Origin: Raineya sp964654605
Lineage (GTDB): Bacteria; Bacteroidota; Bacteroidia; Cytophagales; Thermonemataceae
Direction: 5' to 3'
Assembly (NCBI GenBank): GCA_964654605.1
Contig: CAZZLW010000093.1
Coordinates: 27,991 to 91,990, forward strand
Length of the DNA: 64,000 bases
The notes under the pieces are model-generated. The model ran no database searches. It worked only from the letters and a program-made list of their open reading frames with translations, and was not told where the DNA came from. The translations under genes and the position numbers were made by a program. Positions 41,319-52,800 of the stretch are shown in pieces; within the stretch, counting starts at the first letter, position 1, and every line of letters starts with the position of its first letter.

Positions 41319-44300
41319 ATGTTTAGAGATATAGACCCCCAAGTGCTTTTTATACGTGATAAAGACTTACATTTTGATTTTAATAAGTTTTTAGAAAAGA
41401 TTGATTACGACAATTTAAACAAACAAGATGCTATTGACTTTGTCATTAGCACAAAATCTTATCCTTTGTTAAATTGGAATAGAATAGAATATGATGAAGA
41501 TAGTGTAAAAAATACATTATTAGACAGGGGATTGTCTGAAAAGGAAGTACAAAACAAATTAAGTAAATACAAAAATTTCTTAAAGCATATAGGAGAATAT
41601 GATGTAAGACCTATTACTTTGGAAGAATTGTTATTAGAAGAGTTAGAAAAAGAAAGATTATTAAGACAAGATGATGAGCTGAAAGAGGAAAACCAGGGAA
41701 ATGATATTCCTAAACTTCAAAAAGGAGCTAAAATAGAAACTAAAACAGGAGAAGAAGAAGATAAAGAGCTATCAGCCTTAAAAAATGTAGGAAACGTTTT
41801 TAATTTGTTTAACAATAATCAAGGTTTTATTGTATATGACTATAACCCAAGAACAGCTAAAGACTTAAAATTGACTATCAATTTAGATAATGAATTAGGG
41901 AAAATATCTTTGCAGGGAGAAAATGTTGCAGATTATTTAGGCTCTATGTTACCAAAAGATGCAGAATACTCGCCTTTACCTGTTGAGTTAAGAAACGTTC
42001 CTGATGCTACACTTACGAAAGATATACAAGAAGCCTTAAAGCAATTAGATAGAGGTTATTCTTATATTAACAATTTAGATGGCAATTATTCATTAGATAG
42101 TTTAGGGAAAGATGAAGATTTGTATAAAAAATTTGGAGTAAGTGAAAATAAAGCATTAGATAAATCGGTAGAATTTTTAGATGAATTGGCAAAAAAAGTA
42201 CCTAATGGGTTTATTTATGATATTATAGAAAAACAAAGAAAAGAAGAAGAAGAAGAAGAAAAGATAACTACAAATGCAAGGAATATAGATGTACTAATGG
42301 CTTATGCAAGCAAAGATGAAAACATTAAGAGTTTAATAGAAAAGGAAGAGGGGGATACATTGTATAAGAAAGGTCAGGCTTTTTTAGCTAAGTTAGGGTT
42401 AAATCCTTACAATCCTTATACAAATAGATATGGTGAAGGTATGCCTATGGTTACTACTATTGGTCAGGTAGAAAAGCGTAGGAAAGAAGATGGAGCATTG
42501 ACTTTGCAAGTACAAGGTGCAAGACCTGATTTAGAAAAGGGATTTTGGGAATACATAGGAGATAGAACAGTAGCAGGTATAGCTTCATCTATTGATGTTA
42601 TTAAACAATTCAAAGAAAATCCATTTACTACTACGGCAAGTATGTTATCTTTGGGTTTGTACAATCCTAAGAGAGATAGACCTTACTATGATGAGTTTTT
42701 ATCAAAGGCAAGTACAGATTTTAGTCGTGATTTAAGTACAGGATTTAGTGCTATCTATAAAGATAGTTCAGGAGATTTTTCACTTTCTAAACTACTTGGT
42801 GGTGTAACAGAAATATTAGGTCAGCAATTAGTTTCTATTCCCGTAGTAGGGTTAGCAGGAAAAGCAATAAACATAGGTAGTAAAGGATTAAAACTATTAA
42901 CTAATCCTGTATTAAATAATTCTATTATTAAAGGAATAACAAATAATTCTTCTGCAAAAGGTGTAGGTTCAGTAGTAAAAGGTGTATATGGTACAAATCC
43001 TTATGCTGTATCATCAGGATTATTATTTGGACAGATGTCGTATATGCAAGGATATAATAAAGCAATGACAAATGGATATTCAGATGAAGATGCTTATACA
43101 TTAGGGACAATATATTCCTTGGTAACAAGGGGTACAATGCGGTTAATAGGAGGAGATATAAGTGAAAAATTACTTTCAGGTAATAAAGTATTAAAAAAGG
43201 AATATGATAATATTATGCGTTCAATGGCAGATGAGTATTTAAGTGGTATGCAGAAGGTAAAGACAGAAGCAGAAAAAGAATTATTAAAAACTAATATTAT
43301 CAGTAAATACACAAAAAGACTTGTAAATACTTTACAAAAAGCACCACAAGCTATTGGAGAGGGGATACAGGAAAGTTCAGAAGAATTGGGTTTTAAGTTA
43401 AGTAACAAGTTTTACAATATGTTTATTAAAAATGAGGGGAATAAAGAGTTAGATGATGATATAAATTTTGATGAGCTTGCTTCAACATTTGTACTTTCAA
43501 CATTAAGTACAGGAGCATTAGGAGTACCTAATACTGTACGGAATAGATTTTTTAACAACACACAAAGGGCTTTAAATAAAACTACTTTTGATGATTTTTC
43601 AGAGATGGCGGCAAGCTATATAGCTTTGGGCAAGAAAGATGAGTTATTACAATCTTTGCAGGGTTCTTGGAAAGAGGGGAAATTAGCTTCAACGACAACA
43701 GATGTGTATGGAAATGTAGTAAAAAAGGAGGATAAAAAGATGACTGCAAATGATTTTGTGTATAAGAGTGCATTAGCAGAAATAGATGCTATTGAGCAGA
43801 AGTTAGTAAATGAGCATATAGAAAGGCAGAAAAATAAAAAAGATGGTTTGTTTTATGGAGGAAAAAATAAAGATGTAGAAAAGCTAATTGCTAATTTTAG
43901 TGGCAATGAGCAATTAGGAGAAGATATTAGAAAGATTAGACAAGGATTAGTAAAGGGTTTTTTAGATGAGTTTTCACTTGCAGAGAATTATGCTTTGGAT
44001 AGCATAGGGAGTGGTAAGACATTAGCAAGACCGATAGTAAAAGATAAGGAAGGGAATTTATGGGTAAAAGAGATAGATAGAAAAGATGTAGGGAAAGCTA
44101 TTGATATAGATATAGATAGTGATAACAGGGATTATGAAAAATCAGGATTTGTAAAGTATGATGCAAGCAAACACGTATTTGCTAATGAAGTAATATTTAG
44201 TAAAGGAGATTTAAATGATGATATGTATAATAGGGTACTTTATAGCAATATAGAGAGAGCGAAAAACAATGGAAAGATAAATAATTTAAATATAAGTGAT

Positions 44301-47300
44301 AGTGGTAAAAGTAGTTTTATAGAAGCTATAAAGAAACGTAAAGCAGAAGAGTTGTCGGAGAAAAAAGAGTTTTTAGCAAAGGAAGCAGAAAGCATAAAAA
44401 ATGATTTTGTAGAAGGGCGTATTAGTAGAGAAGAGTTTGAAAATGGATTGCAGAATTTAAAGGATATAGTATTAAAGTTAGATTTATCTAATGTAGATAG
44501 TAATGTAGAAGGATTAGTAAAGAATAAGTTATTAAGGGAGTTAGAAAGAAAAAAGAAAGAAGCAGAAACAAAAGTAGCAGAAACAGCAGAAGAGAAAGAA
44601 TTATTATTAGAAAAAGAAGCTAACAATTTGATAGAAGAATACAAGAATGTATTAAATGATAAATTTGAAAATATAGATAGGGAAGTAGAAAGTGATATAA
44701 ATAGCATATCTTTTGGCAAAAGAGAGGTAGAAAGAGATAAATTTGCTAATAGGATAGCAGATATATTGGATGATTATGGGTTTAGTTATCCAAAAACAGA
44801 CAAGACAAGGGAGAGTGTATTATTTGTAAATGGTACATTAGAGGGAGATGATTTTATTGTAAAAAGTAAAAAATCTACATATAGATATAATGTAAGGGGT
44901 TTGGGCGAAGAAGGTAATGAGATAAACAATCATATGTTCCATTATACTGATAGGGATATTAAGTATAATAGTTTATCTAATAGTGGTAAGCTATTAGCTA
45001 AATTACAAATGCGTAGGGGTTTAAATAAGTTTGTGTTGGAAGAAGAAATGAAGGATATGAGGGCTAAATCTGCTATTATAGATATGTTAATAGATTTAGA
45101 AAGACATAAAGATAGCAGTTATATTTTTAAGCTATTATCAGAAAGATTTTCTTTGGATATAGATAGTGATATTAACATAGCAAATATAGTTAATATTCTT
45201 GGAGGTATAATACAATATGCAAAAGAAAACAAGTCTAATATAAGTAATTTTTTATCCGAATATGGTAGGTTTATTTCAGATGAGTATAATAGCATAGAGC
45301 AAGAATATAATGATATAGTAAATAAAACACAAGTACAGGATATTGCAATTTCTATCAAGGATATATTAGATAAAAGAAAAGATGGTCTAATAGATGTTAG
45401 ATTAAAGTATGTATTAGATACATTAATTCAAAATCTAAATAATATAGTATTAGAAAATAATAGAGTATTAGAAAATGTAAACAAAGAAAAGAATAGAATA
45501 TTTGAAGGGAATGTAAAAGAAAACCTTACAGAAAACTTAAAACTTTTATTTGAAACTGCCAAAGATAATATTGATAATGATGTTATTAAACAGAATATTG
45601 ATGTTGTAATTAGCTTTTTAAGCAATCCTGAATTAAAGATTGGAGATGTAATAATAGAACAAGATGATTTAATTATTATAGATTTTCCCGGAGGTAGTTT
45701 TGAAATTTCTTATAGAAATCTTGGTGATAACAATACTATTTCTGTTTTTTATCAAATATTACAAGGTGAAGAGATAATAGACGGTCAAATAAGTAATGTT
45801 GATATTTCAAAAACTACTTGGTATAAGTTATTGCAAAATTATGATGAGCAAAAAGAAAAAATTAGAAACGAAATACAGAAAGTTCAATCTTTATCAGATG
45901 AGCTAAAAAACATTGATATACAACCTAATTATTTTGGTAAAGAAGATTATATTCTTAAACTATTGACAAAAAATCTATTAGGAAACGAATATTTAGAAAA
46001 GTATAAAAATAGACCTTTTAGACAATTCTATACAGAAATATACAACAACTTACAAAATGGACAAAAGTTAGATGTAGAAGAAGCAAGTAAAATTATAAAA
46101 GAGATAGATACTATTATTCAGCTTTCTGAATTTATAGATATATCTCAAAGCATTCTTTCACAAAAAGATTTGGCTACGACCATAGAAAAGAAGTACATCA
46201 ATATATTAGAAGATAGAGCAGATTTCTTTAATAAATATCCCCAAGAAGTAAAAGATGTACGTGCAGTTATTAGCAATAGTGAAGATGAATATGAACTAAT
46301 AAAAGAACTAAAAGTAGTAAAATACTTAATACAATCTACAACAGATGTGAGATTGTTAAAGATACGTAATAACTATGTAATGGCAGTAAAAAATATAGCA
46401 GAAAAAATGATTTCATTAGATATATTACCTGATGGATATAATATATCTAACCTTAATAGTTCTACTGATACATTATTAGAAATACAAAACAATATAATAC
46501 AAAAGTATAGTACAGAAGATAGTATAAACACTATTAACCAAAACCAATCTATTGTACTAACTCCGTTTCTTGTATTACCTATCAATACTTTTTACAACTA
46601 CCTTATGGGTAGTATCAAAGATACTAATATAGTACCTACATTAGAACAAGTAATGGTATTGTATGAAAAATTTGCTCATATCCTATTGCAAAATAGATTA
46701 AAGATTACAGAAACCAAAGATAGTTCAGGTAATAGCATATATTCTGTAGTAGAAATAGAAGAAGCAGAAAAAATTTTGTATGAAAAACTTTTAGAAGAAA
46801 ATAATAAAGCAAAACAAATCCCAGGAACATATCTTAATACTATACACGCTGTTGCAGGAGTAGGGAAAACTACTATGTTAGAAATGTTTAACAAGTTATT
46901 ACAGAATGCTAATTTTAATGTAGTGTATATCAATCATAGTAATAATAACAAAGTATTAGCAGATGCAGAAACTATATCGCCCTATACAGGTGCTAACAGC
47001 TTGCAATACAATGAGCCAAATTATCAAGGATTAGATACAAACAAAGAAAATACAATCTATATTGTTGATGAATATACATTAGCCTCTGAAAATTGGTTAA
47101 ATAAACCTAATTTTGTATTAGTAGGAGACAGACATCAATTTTATAGAGAGCAAGAAATTGCAAATAGCACTAATATATTTAATATAAAAAGTGATCTAAG
47201 AGAAGGTAATTTTTCTGTCAATGTACCTTTGCGTTTTGAAAATGAAGTGATAGCTAACTTTTTAGAACGTGTATTAGCTGTCTTAAAATTAGACAATATA

Positions 47301-49865
47301 AATATTAACGATTTCTTTGATGGACTAAACTTAAAAAGTCATCTTAACGTAAATAGCGATATTGTTCATGAAGGAATTGTATTTTTAAACAATCAAGAAT
47401 TTAACGCAAGTAAAGAGCAATATGGACAGATAGTATATCATCATAAAACAAGTGGTAATGACCAACAAGCCTTTACTTATTATAGTCTTGATGAAATACT
47501 AAATGCAGTATATTCTAATCAAGGGCAAGAAAGACAAAGCGTAATTATAGATATAAAAGCCCTTATGCAAGCTATTAACGTTATCAATAATTTGCAATCA
47601 GGAGTAAATAAAGTTTATACAAAAAAGATACAAGATGTAGATGTTGATTTTACAGCTGAACAAATAAAATCTGCTTTGTATGTTGCTTTATCAAGAGGCA
47701 AACATAGTATTATTGTTGTTAATAGTGATTTTACGGGACAAGAAGACTATGTAAAATCAGTAGATAGTATTATAGATAACTTAAAGAAAAATGTCAAAGA
47801 AGTTGATAAGGGAGGTATAGTAAGATTTCCAAGTTTAGAAAAAAACAAAATGCAAGAGGAGTTATCGCTTGAATTTGGTAAATTGCAATCAAGTAATATA
47901 AGTGTAGAGAAAAAAGAAAGAAATGGAGAAACAAAAGTTGTTACTGCTACTTTAAGCGAACCTACTACTTTGGATACAACAGATAAAAAAGCAAAAACTG
48001 CTAAACCTACAACAGCTACTACAAATACGATAACTACAACACAAGGAGAAAAAACAGAAGAAGAGTTAAATAAGAATGAAATAAGAGATATTGAAGAAAA
48101 TCTAATAAAAGAGATAGATAGCTTTATATTTTCAAAAGTTAAAGCAGGTACTATTACAAGAGATAAAGACAATATTAACTATGTAACGATAGATGGTAAG
48201 TTAAGGCAAATATATGTAGGAGATATAGCATTAGGGGATTTTGATATACATTATAGAGTATATGAAGACTTAAAACAATTAGAAGAAGGAGAAGAAAAGA
48301 AAGCTGATGATGATGAAAACAATCTATTAACAGCTATATCTGATGCTTTGGATAGATATTTCTATGGTTCTACTTATGAAGGAGTTTTTGAATATGTAAA
48401 TGAAGCAAGTACAGGATTAACCTTTAAACTTGATAATGATGCTTACAATTCGTTCATAAGTAGTTTAGAAGAAGGAAATAATGTATCTATTACATTAGAG
48501 CCTATTAAAGAAGGAAATACTTTTAAAGTATTTGGTACAGGAAGAAATGAGTTTTATGCTATAAATATTAAATATGAAGGCAAGCTAATAGGTTTAGTAA
48601 GGTTAAGTAAAAATAAGAATGAAAATAATAGTATATTTGACAAGTTTATAGACAATGGAAAGATTATAGATATACAATATGAAGTTTCGCCTGATGATAG
48701 ATTTTTTGGCAGGTATGTAGCAAGTACAGGAAATATTACAACATTAAAGGATTATGTACAAAGTTCAGCCAGTTATCCTTATCTTTCTGTAAATGGATAT
48801 TTATATGTACCTCAATTTATAGATATTGAAACAAAATTAAATTACAATCGAGAAATAAAAAATAAAAAATATGAAAAGGCAAGTAATATCTTAAAAGAAG
48901 CAGTAAAAAACCGAAAAGCAGTATTAGTGCAAATGAAAGCCAGAAACATAGACCAATTAAGTGATGAAAACAAAGGTAAGGTTATTTCTGCTTTTAAGGA
49001 TATAAAACAAATATCAATTATTGACCAACAATTAAACGAATATGAAAGACAATTATTAGTTAAGTTTTTTGGTGCAGGAAGAATAGGTTTGTCGGGAGAT
49101 GAAGTTATTAAAATAATAACTTCGGATAGTTTGAAAGATAGACTTAGTATAGAAAATACGCTTGAAAATATTTTTGTTAAAGATATTTTAGAAAAGAATA
49201 AAGATTCAGGTTTTAATAAATTTTTAGTAGATTTACTGAAAGAAACAGGAGAAGTAGAAGTAGATAAAAGAACAAAAGAAATTATGTCAAAAACGGCAAG
49301 AAGTCTTGCAAGAAGGTATGTTAATATACTAAAGAAAATGAAGCAAGATAATATTGTTAGTTATGAAAATGTATATGGAGCTATTTCAATAATAAATAAA
49401 GAAAATCATATAGTAGGAAATAATTTATTGAGTGTCTTAAAAAGTGTTTCAGAGAATACTATATTTAATAGTTATGCTAATCATTTGAAATATATTAACT
49501 TGTATATTTCAGAAAACAATAAGAGAAAAATAGAAGATGTAAAAAGTAATGAGTTAATATATGAAGTAATAGCAGGATTTAGTTTTGACAATGTAAAAGC
49601 AATGAATAATACTGAAAACCAAATTATAGAGGAGGTATCTATATTTGATACTTTTGAAACAGACAAGCCAACTGATATAAAGATTAACATTTCTATTAAA
49701 GAAAGTAACTTGGACAATGTATGTAAAACATCAAAAGCAGGAGAAAAAGAAAATGTAACAACAACAAAAACAGGAACGAGGACAGAAACAGCAATAGAAA
49801 CAGGGAAAGAAACAAAAACAGCAAAAGAAACAGGAACAATAAAAAGAGAAGATGTATCTTTTTAA
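41319..49865 (+). CDS. Giant virion-type protein with an embedded SF1 helicase domain
   Basis: A 2,848-aa protein. Near residue ~125 is IPKLQKGAKI, like the other cargo proteins. A hydrophobic region at ~480-560 (LLGGVTEILGQQLVSIPVVG) may cross membranes. Long charged helices follow (~1,000-1,700). A complete superfamily 1 helicase core spans ~1,835-2,140: Walker A AGVGKTT (Lys1850), Walker B YIVDE (1917-1918), motif III VGDRHQF, motif IV PLRFENE and motif VI VALSRG with Arg2126. It resembles Dda/RecD-type DNA helicases. The C-terminal tail is Thr/Lys/Glu-rich. If packaged, the helicase would enter the cell with the genome. No RNA polymerase motif found here. Confidence 0.7.
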   Translation: MFRDIDPQVLFIRDKDLHFDFNKFLEKIDYDNLNKQDAIDFVISTKSYPLLNWNRIEYDEDSVKNTLLDRGLSEKEVQNKLSKYKNFLKHIGEYDVRPITLEELLLEELEKERLLRQDDELKEENQGNDIPKLQKGAKIETKTGEEEDKELSALKNVGNVFNLFNNNQGFIVYDYNPRTAKDLKLTINLDNELGKISLQGENVADYLGSMLPKDAEYSPLPVELRNVPDATLTKDIQEALKQLDRGYSYINNLDGNYSLDSLGKDEDLYKKFGVSENKALDKSVEFLDELAKKVPNGFIYDIIEKQRKEEEEEEKITTNARNIDVLMAYASKDENIKSLIEKEEGDTLYKKGQAFLAKLGLNPYNPYTNRYGEGMPMVTTIGQVEKRRKEDGALTLQVQGARPDLEKGFWEYIGDRTVAGIASSIDVIKQFKENPFTTTASMLSLGLYNPKRDRPYYDEFLSKASTDFSRDLSTGFSAIYKDSSGDFSLSKLLGGVTEILGQQLVSIPVVGLAGKAINIGSKGLKLLTNPVLNNSIIKGITNNSSAKGVGSVVKGVYGTNPYAVSSGLLFGQMSYMQGYNKAMTNGYSDEDAYTLGTIYSLVTRGTMRLIGGDISEKLLSGNKVLKKEYDNIMRSMADEYLSGMQKVKTEAEKELLKTNIISKYTKRLVNTLQKAPQAIGEGIQESSEELGFKLSNKFYNMFIKNEGNKELDDDINFDELASTFVLSTLSTGALGVPNTVRNRFFNNTQRALNKTTFDDFSEMAASYIALGKKDELLQSLQGSWKEGKLASTTTDVYGNVVKKEDKKMTANDFVYKSALAEIDAIEQKLVNEHIERQKNKKDGLFYGGKNKDVEKLIANFSGNEQLGEDIRKIRQGLVKGFLDEFSLAENYALDSIGSGKTLARPIVKDKEGNLWVKEIDRKDVGKAIDIDIDSDNRDYEKSGFVKYDASKHVFANEVIFSKGDLNDDMYNRVLYSNIERAKNNGKINNLNISDSGKSSFIEAIKKRKAEELSEKKEFLAKEAESIKNDFVEGRISREEFENGLQNLKDIVLKLDLSNVDSNVEGLVKNKLLRELERKKKEAETKVAETAEEKELLLEKEANNLIEEYKNVLNDKFENIDREVESDINSISFGKREVERDKFANRIADILDDYGFSYPKTDKTRESVLFVNGTLEGDDFIVKSKKSTYRYNVRGLGEEGNEINNHMFHYTDRDIKYNSLSNSGKLLAKLQMRRGLNKFVLEEEMKDMRAKSAIIDMLIDLERHKDSSYIFKLLSERFSLDIDSDINIANIVNILGGIIQYAKENKSNISNFLSEYGRFISDEYNSIEQEYNDIVNKTQVQDIAISIKDILDKRKDGLIDVRLKYVLDTLIQNLNNIVLENNRVLENVNKEKNRIFEGNVKENLTENLKLLFETAKDNIDNDVIKQNIDVVISFLSNPELKIGDVIIEQDDLIIIDFPGGSFEISYRNLGDNNTISVFYQILQGEEIIDGQISNVDISKTTWYKLLQNYDEQKEKIRNEIQKVQSLSDELKNIDIQPNYFGKEDYILKLLTKNLLGNEYLEKYKNRPFRQFYTEIYNNLQNGQKLDVEEASKIIKEIDTIIQLSEFIDISQSILSQKDLATTIEKKYINILEDRADFFNKYPQEVKDVRAVISNSEDEYELIKELKVVKYLIQSTTDVRLLKIRNNYVMAVKNIAEKMISLDILPDGYNISNLNSSTDTLLEIQNNIIQKYSTEDSINTINQNQSIVLTPFLVLPINTFYNYLMGSIKDTNIVPTLEQVMVLYEKFAHILLQNRLKITETKDSSGNSIYSVVEIEEAEKILYEKLLEENNKAKQIPGTYLNTIHAVAGVGKTTMLEMFNKLLQNANFNVVYINHSNNNKVLADAETISPYTGANSLQYNEPNYQGLDTNKENTIYIVDEYTLASENWLNKPNFVLVGDRHQFYREQEIANSTNIFNIKSDLREGNFSVNVPLRFENEVIANFLERVLAVLKLDNININDFFDGLNLKSHLNVNSDIVHEGIVFLNNQEFNASKEQYGQIVYHHKTSGNDQQAFTYYSLDEILNAVYSNQGQERQSVIIDIKALMQAINVINNLQSGVNKVYTKKIQDVDVDFTAEQIKSALYVALSRGKHSIIVVNSDFTGQEDYVKSVDSIIDNLKKNVKEVDKGGIVRFPSLEKNKMQEELSLEFGKLQSSNISVEKKERNGETKVVTATLSEPTTLDTTDKKAKTAKPTTATTNTITTTQGEKTEEELNKNEIRDIEENLIKEIDSFIFSKVKAGTITRDKDNINYVTIDGKLRQIYVGDIALGDFDIHYRVYEDLKQLEEGEEKKADDDENNLLTAISDALDRYFYGSTYEGVFEYVNEASTGLTFKLDNDAYNSFISSLEEGNNVSITLEPIKEGNTFKVFGTGRNEFYAINIKYEGKLIGLVRLSKNKNENNSIFDKFIDNGKIIDIQYEVSPDDRFFGRYVASTGNITTLKDYVQSSASYPYLSVNGYLYVPQFIDIETKLNYNREIKNKKYEKASNILKEAVKNRKAVLVQMKARNIDQLSDENKGKVISAFKDIKQISIIDQQLNEYERQLLVKFFGAGRIGLSGDEVIKIITSDSLKDRLSIENTLENIFVKDILEKNKDSGFNKFLVDLLKETGEVEVDKRTKEIMSKTARSLARRYVNILKKMKQDNIVSYENVYGAISIINKENHIVGNNLLSVLKSVSENTIFNSYANHLKYINLYISENNKRKIEDVKSNELIYEVIAGFSFDNVKAMNNTENQIIEEVSIFDTFETDKPTDIKINISIKESNLDNVCKTSKAGEKENVTTTKTGTRTETAIETGKETKTAKETGTIKREDVSF

Positions 49866-49877
49866 CACTATACTATT

Positions 49878-52800
49878 ATGAGTTGTCTATCCATCAATCG
49901 TGCAAAGCTATTAGATGATGTTTTATTAGGCTATCGTAAAGATAGTGATAATATACTAATGATAGGTAATTTACCTATTTCAGAAGAAGTTATTAACAGA
50001 TATAAGCAATCTATCAGCAATAGTAATAGCAAAGAAACTATCAATGATTGGTATGTTAATTTAATAAAGTTAGAATACGGCAAGAAATTAAAATCTTTTA
50101 GCAAAGAAAAAGTAGATAGCATTAACAATTTCATCAATAGTGCTTTTAGCGATTATGGTAGTTTTGAAGATAGGAAGAAAGAGTTTTTTAAGTTTTTTGA
50201 GTATCTGAAAGTAGATTTGTTTGAGCGTTTATTTACAGCTAAAAGTGCTTATGGTGTAGTTTTTCATAATATTAGCAATTTTAATGACTATTATAATGTA
50301 TTAAACAATTTAAAAAATTTTGTTATTGCAAAACTATCAAATAGCTATAAAGACAAAGACGAAAATACCATATTAAGAGAAGTAAAAGATAAATATAACA
50401 AAGGAGAAAAATTAGTTGGCTATGAGCGTATGCTTATAGTAGCTGACTATATGTATAAGCTCAAAGAAGCACACGAAGAATATATTAAAGATGCAGGCAA
50501 GGAGAATTCTAAATACAAAGTATCGCCTTTAAAAGCTATTACAGATATTTTATTAGAAAACATACCTATTAGCCCAAGAGCAAAAAGCAGGTTTTACAAA
50601 ATTCCTGACAAGATTCTTGCAGAATTAAAACGACAAAATATAGAAAAACAAAAAGAAGAGTTAAAAGCAGAAGCAGAAACAGAAGAAAATGTAGAGGAAG
50701 AAGAAGTAGAGGAAGAAGAAGTAACAGAAGAAACCCAAGAAGACATTATTACTGAATTAAGCAATTTTGAAACTAACATTGTAGATGTACAGGAGGAAGA
50801 AGAGGATTTGCTTTCAGACTTTAATGAGCGGGGAATAAACGAAGTAATGGACATAGCTTTTGAAAAGCCTAATATCAGGCTTACTTCAAAAAACGTAAGA
50901 GAGCTATTAAAGTTTATTCCAAATGTAAATATTATAGAAACAAAAGTAGAGATAGAAGGTAAAAAGGTAACACGAGTAATCATAGAGGAAGCATATAAAA
51001 AAAATAGCTTATTACCTAACTTTTTTTCACCTGAATACATATTAGAGGCTTTACGTTTTGCTTTTAATAGGATAGAAAACAAAAACAATTGGAGAGAAGA
51101 GTTAATAAAGGGTGCATTAGAAAAAAAGTTTGGCAGGTATAACAAGGCTTTGTTATCTTTTGCAGTACGTTATTTATCAGAATTTTCAGAAGATAATAGT
51201 AATACTGATATCATATTATTCTTTGGTAACGAAGATATAGATACTCGTTACAGGGTAGTTATTTCAAAAGATAACGAGCATATTCAGACATTTAACCCTT
51301 ATCTATTACACTTTAAGAAACAACAAGTCCCTGAATATTCGCAATCTGCTTTATTTAATATTATCAATGAAGTTATTTCCGTACAGCCTTATAATAACGT
51401 ATGGATAAATAACAATTATGTGCTTAAAACCCCTAATGAGTTATTAGCTATAAACCTTGATTATGTATTAGATAAAGCATATAATTCTATATTAAATGAT
51501 TTAGATGAGTTTTTATCATCAAATTTACAAACTGCATTTCCAAATGGTATATATAATTTTGGTAAGGACAATTGGCAAAACAGATTTAATGAAGCAGTAA
51601 ATCATACAAATTGGGGAGTAGTAAAAAACGAGATAAATCAAAAGTTACTATCGCCTTTGGAGACTTACATTAGCACAATGTCTGATGATAATCCTTATCT
51701 TTTGTTTTTAAAATCTAATGAAGTAGAGTTTGAATTACAGCAGGGAGTAGTAAATAAGTTATCTAACAATAGCTATATTTTTAAGGCTAAATACAAAGAT
51801 TTAGAATATGAAGTAGAGATAGATAAAGAGTTATTTTCTGATAGTAAGGATAAAAATCTAAATGATTTAGCTAAAGAGTTATTTACTCGTTTTGCTTTGT
51901 ATAGGCTTATTACGAATAGTACAGATATATTTTTAGTTCACGATTACAATACAAAAAGATTAGGGATTATTAGGGATGACAAAGATATTTTTTCATCTGT
52001 TTTTGAGCTGAATAGATTTATCAAGGAAAACAATGTAAAAGTAGAAAAAGAACAAGATATTAGAGACGCATTAGAAAATAAAATAAAACAAAGCGATATA
52101 GATAAGTTTGAAGAACTTTCGTTAAAATCATTTTTAAAAAGAAACGACCTTAACTATTTGTATAATTTAAGAGATATTGTTGTTTTTAGGATTGATAGTA
52201 AAGAAACCATAGAAGAAAGAAACAATTTTAAGATACGCAAATATGAAGGTAGTGTTCAATTTAACAATGTATTTTTCCCAAATCCTTTCTTTATAGAGAT
52301 GTTTCAAAATAAGGAAGAAGCATATTTAAACGATAAGATAACCTCTACTTATTTTGGAAAATACAATTTGCATATAGCTTTAAAAGAAGATATAAAAGAT
52401 AAATTAGGGAATAGTGTTTCTAATTACTTAAAAAGCAGAAAATTAGTTACAAAACTTGATACAAGTGCAGTAAGACATATAGGAGAAGAAGAATTAGAAT
52501 TAGGCGAAGAAACTGTAACCTTTCACGATATAAACGCATTAGAAAAGATTTTATTGCATTACAATCTATTGTTAGATGACAAAGCAGTATTACATACACC
52601 AAGTAATAAGAAATTACAATTTATAGCTGATGTCAAGTTTTTAAAAGATAAAAGCATAGAAAGTCTTTTACAAGATATATTTACTGCTTATACTATTCAC
52701 CTTGCAGAAAAGTTAGGAATAAGTGTAGATATAGACAATGTAAATGCAAAAGACTTACAGAATAAGATAAAAGAAAAGTATAATAGTATAGAAGATGAAA

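Noticed and set aside
50594..51145. 183-aa minus-strand Ser-rich frame inside the RNA polymerase giant
   Set aside because: Antisense shadow of a Glu/Lys-rich stretch. No promoter or start signal.
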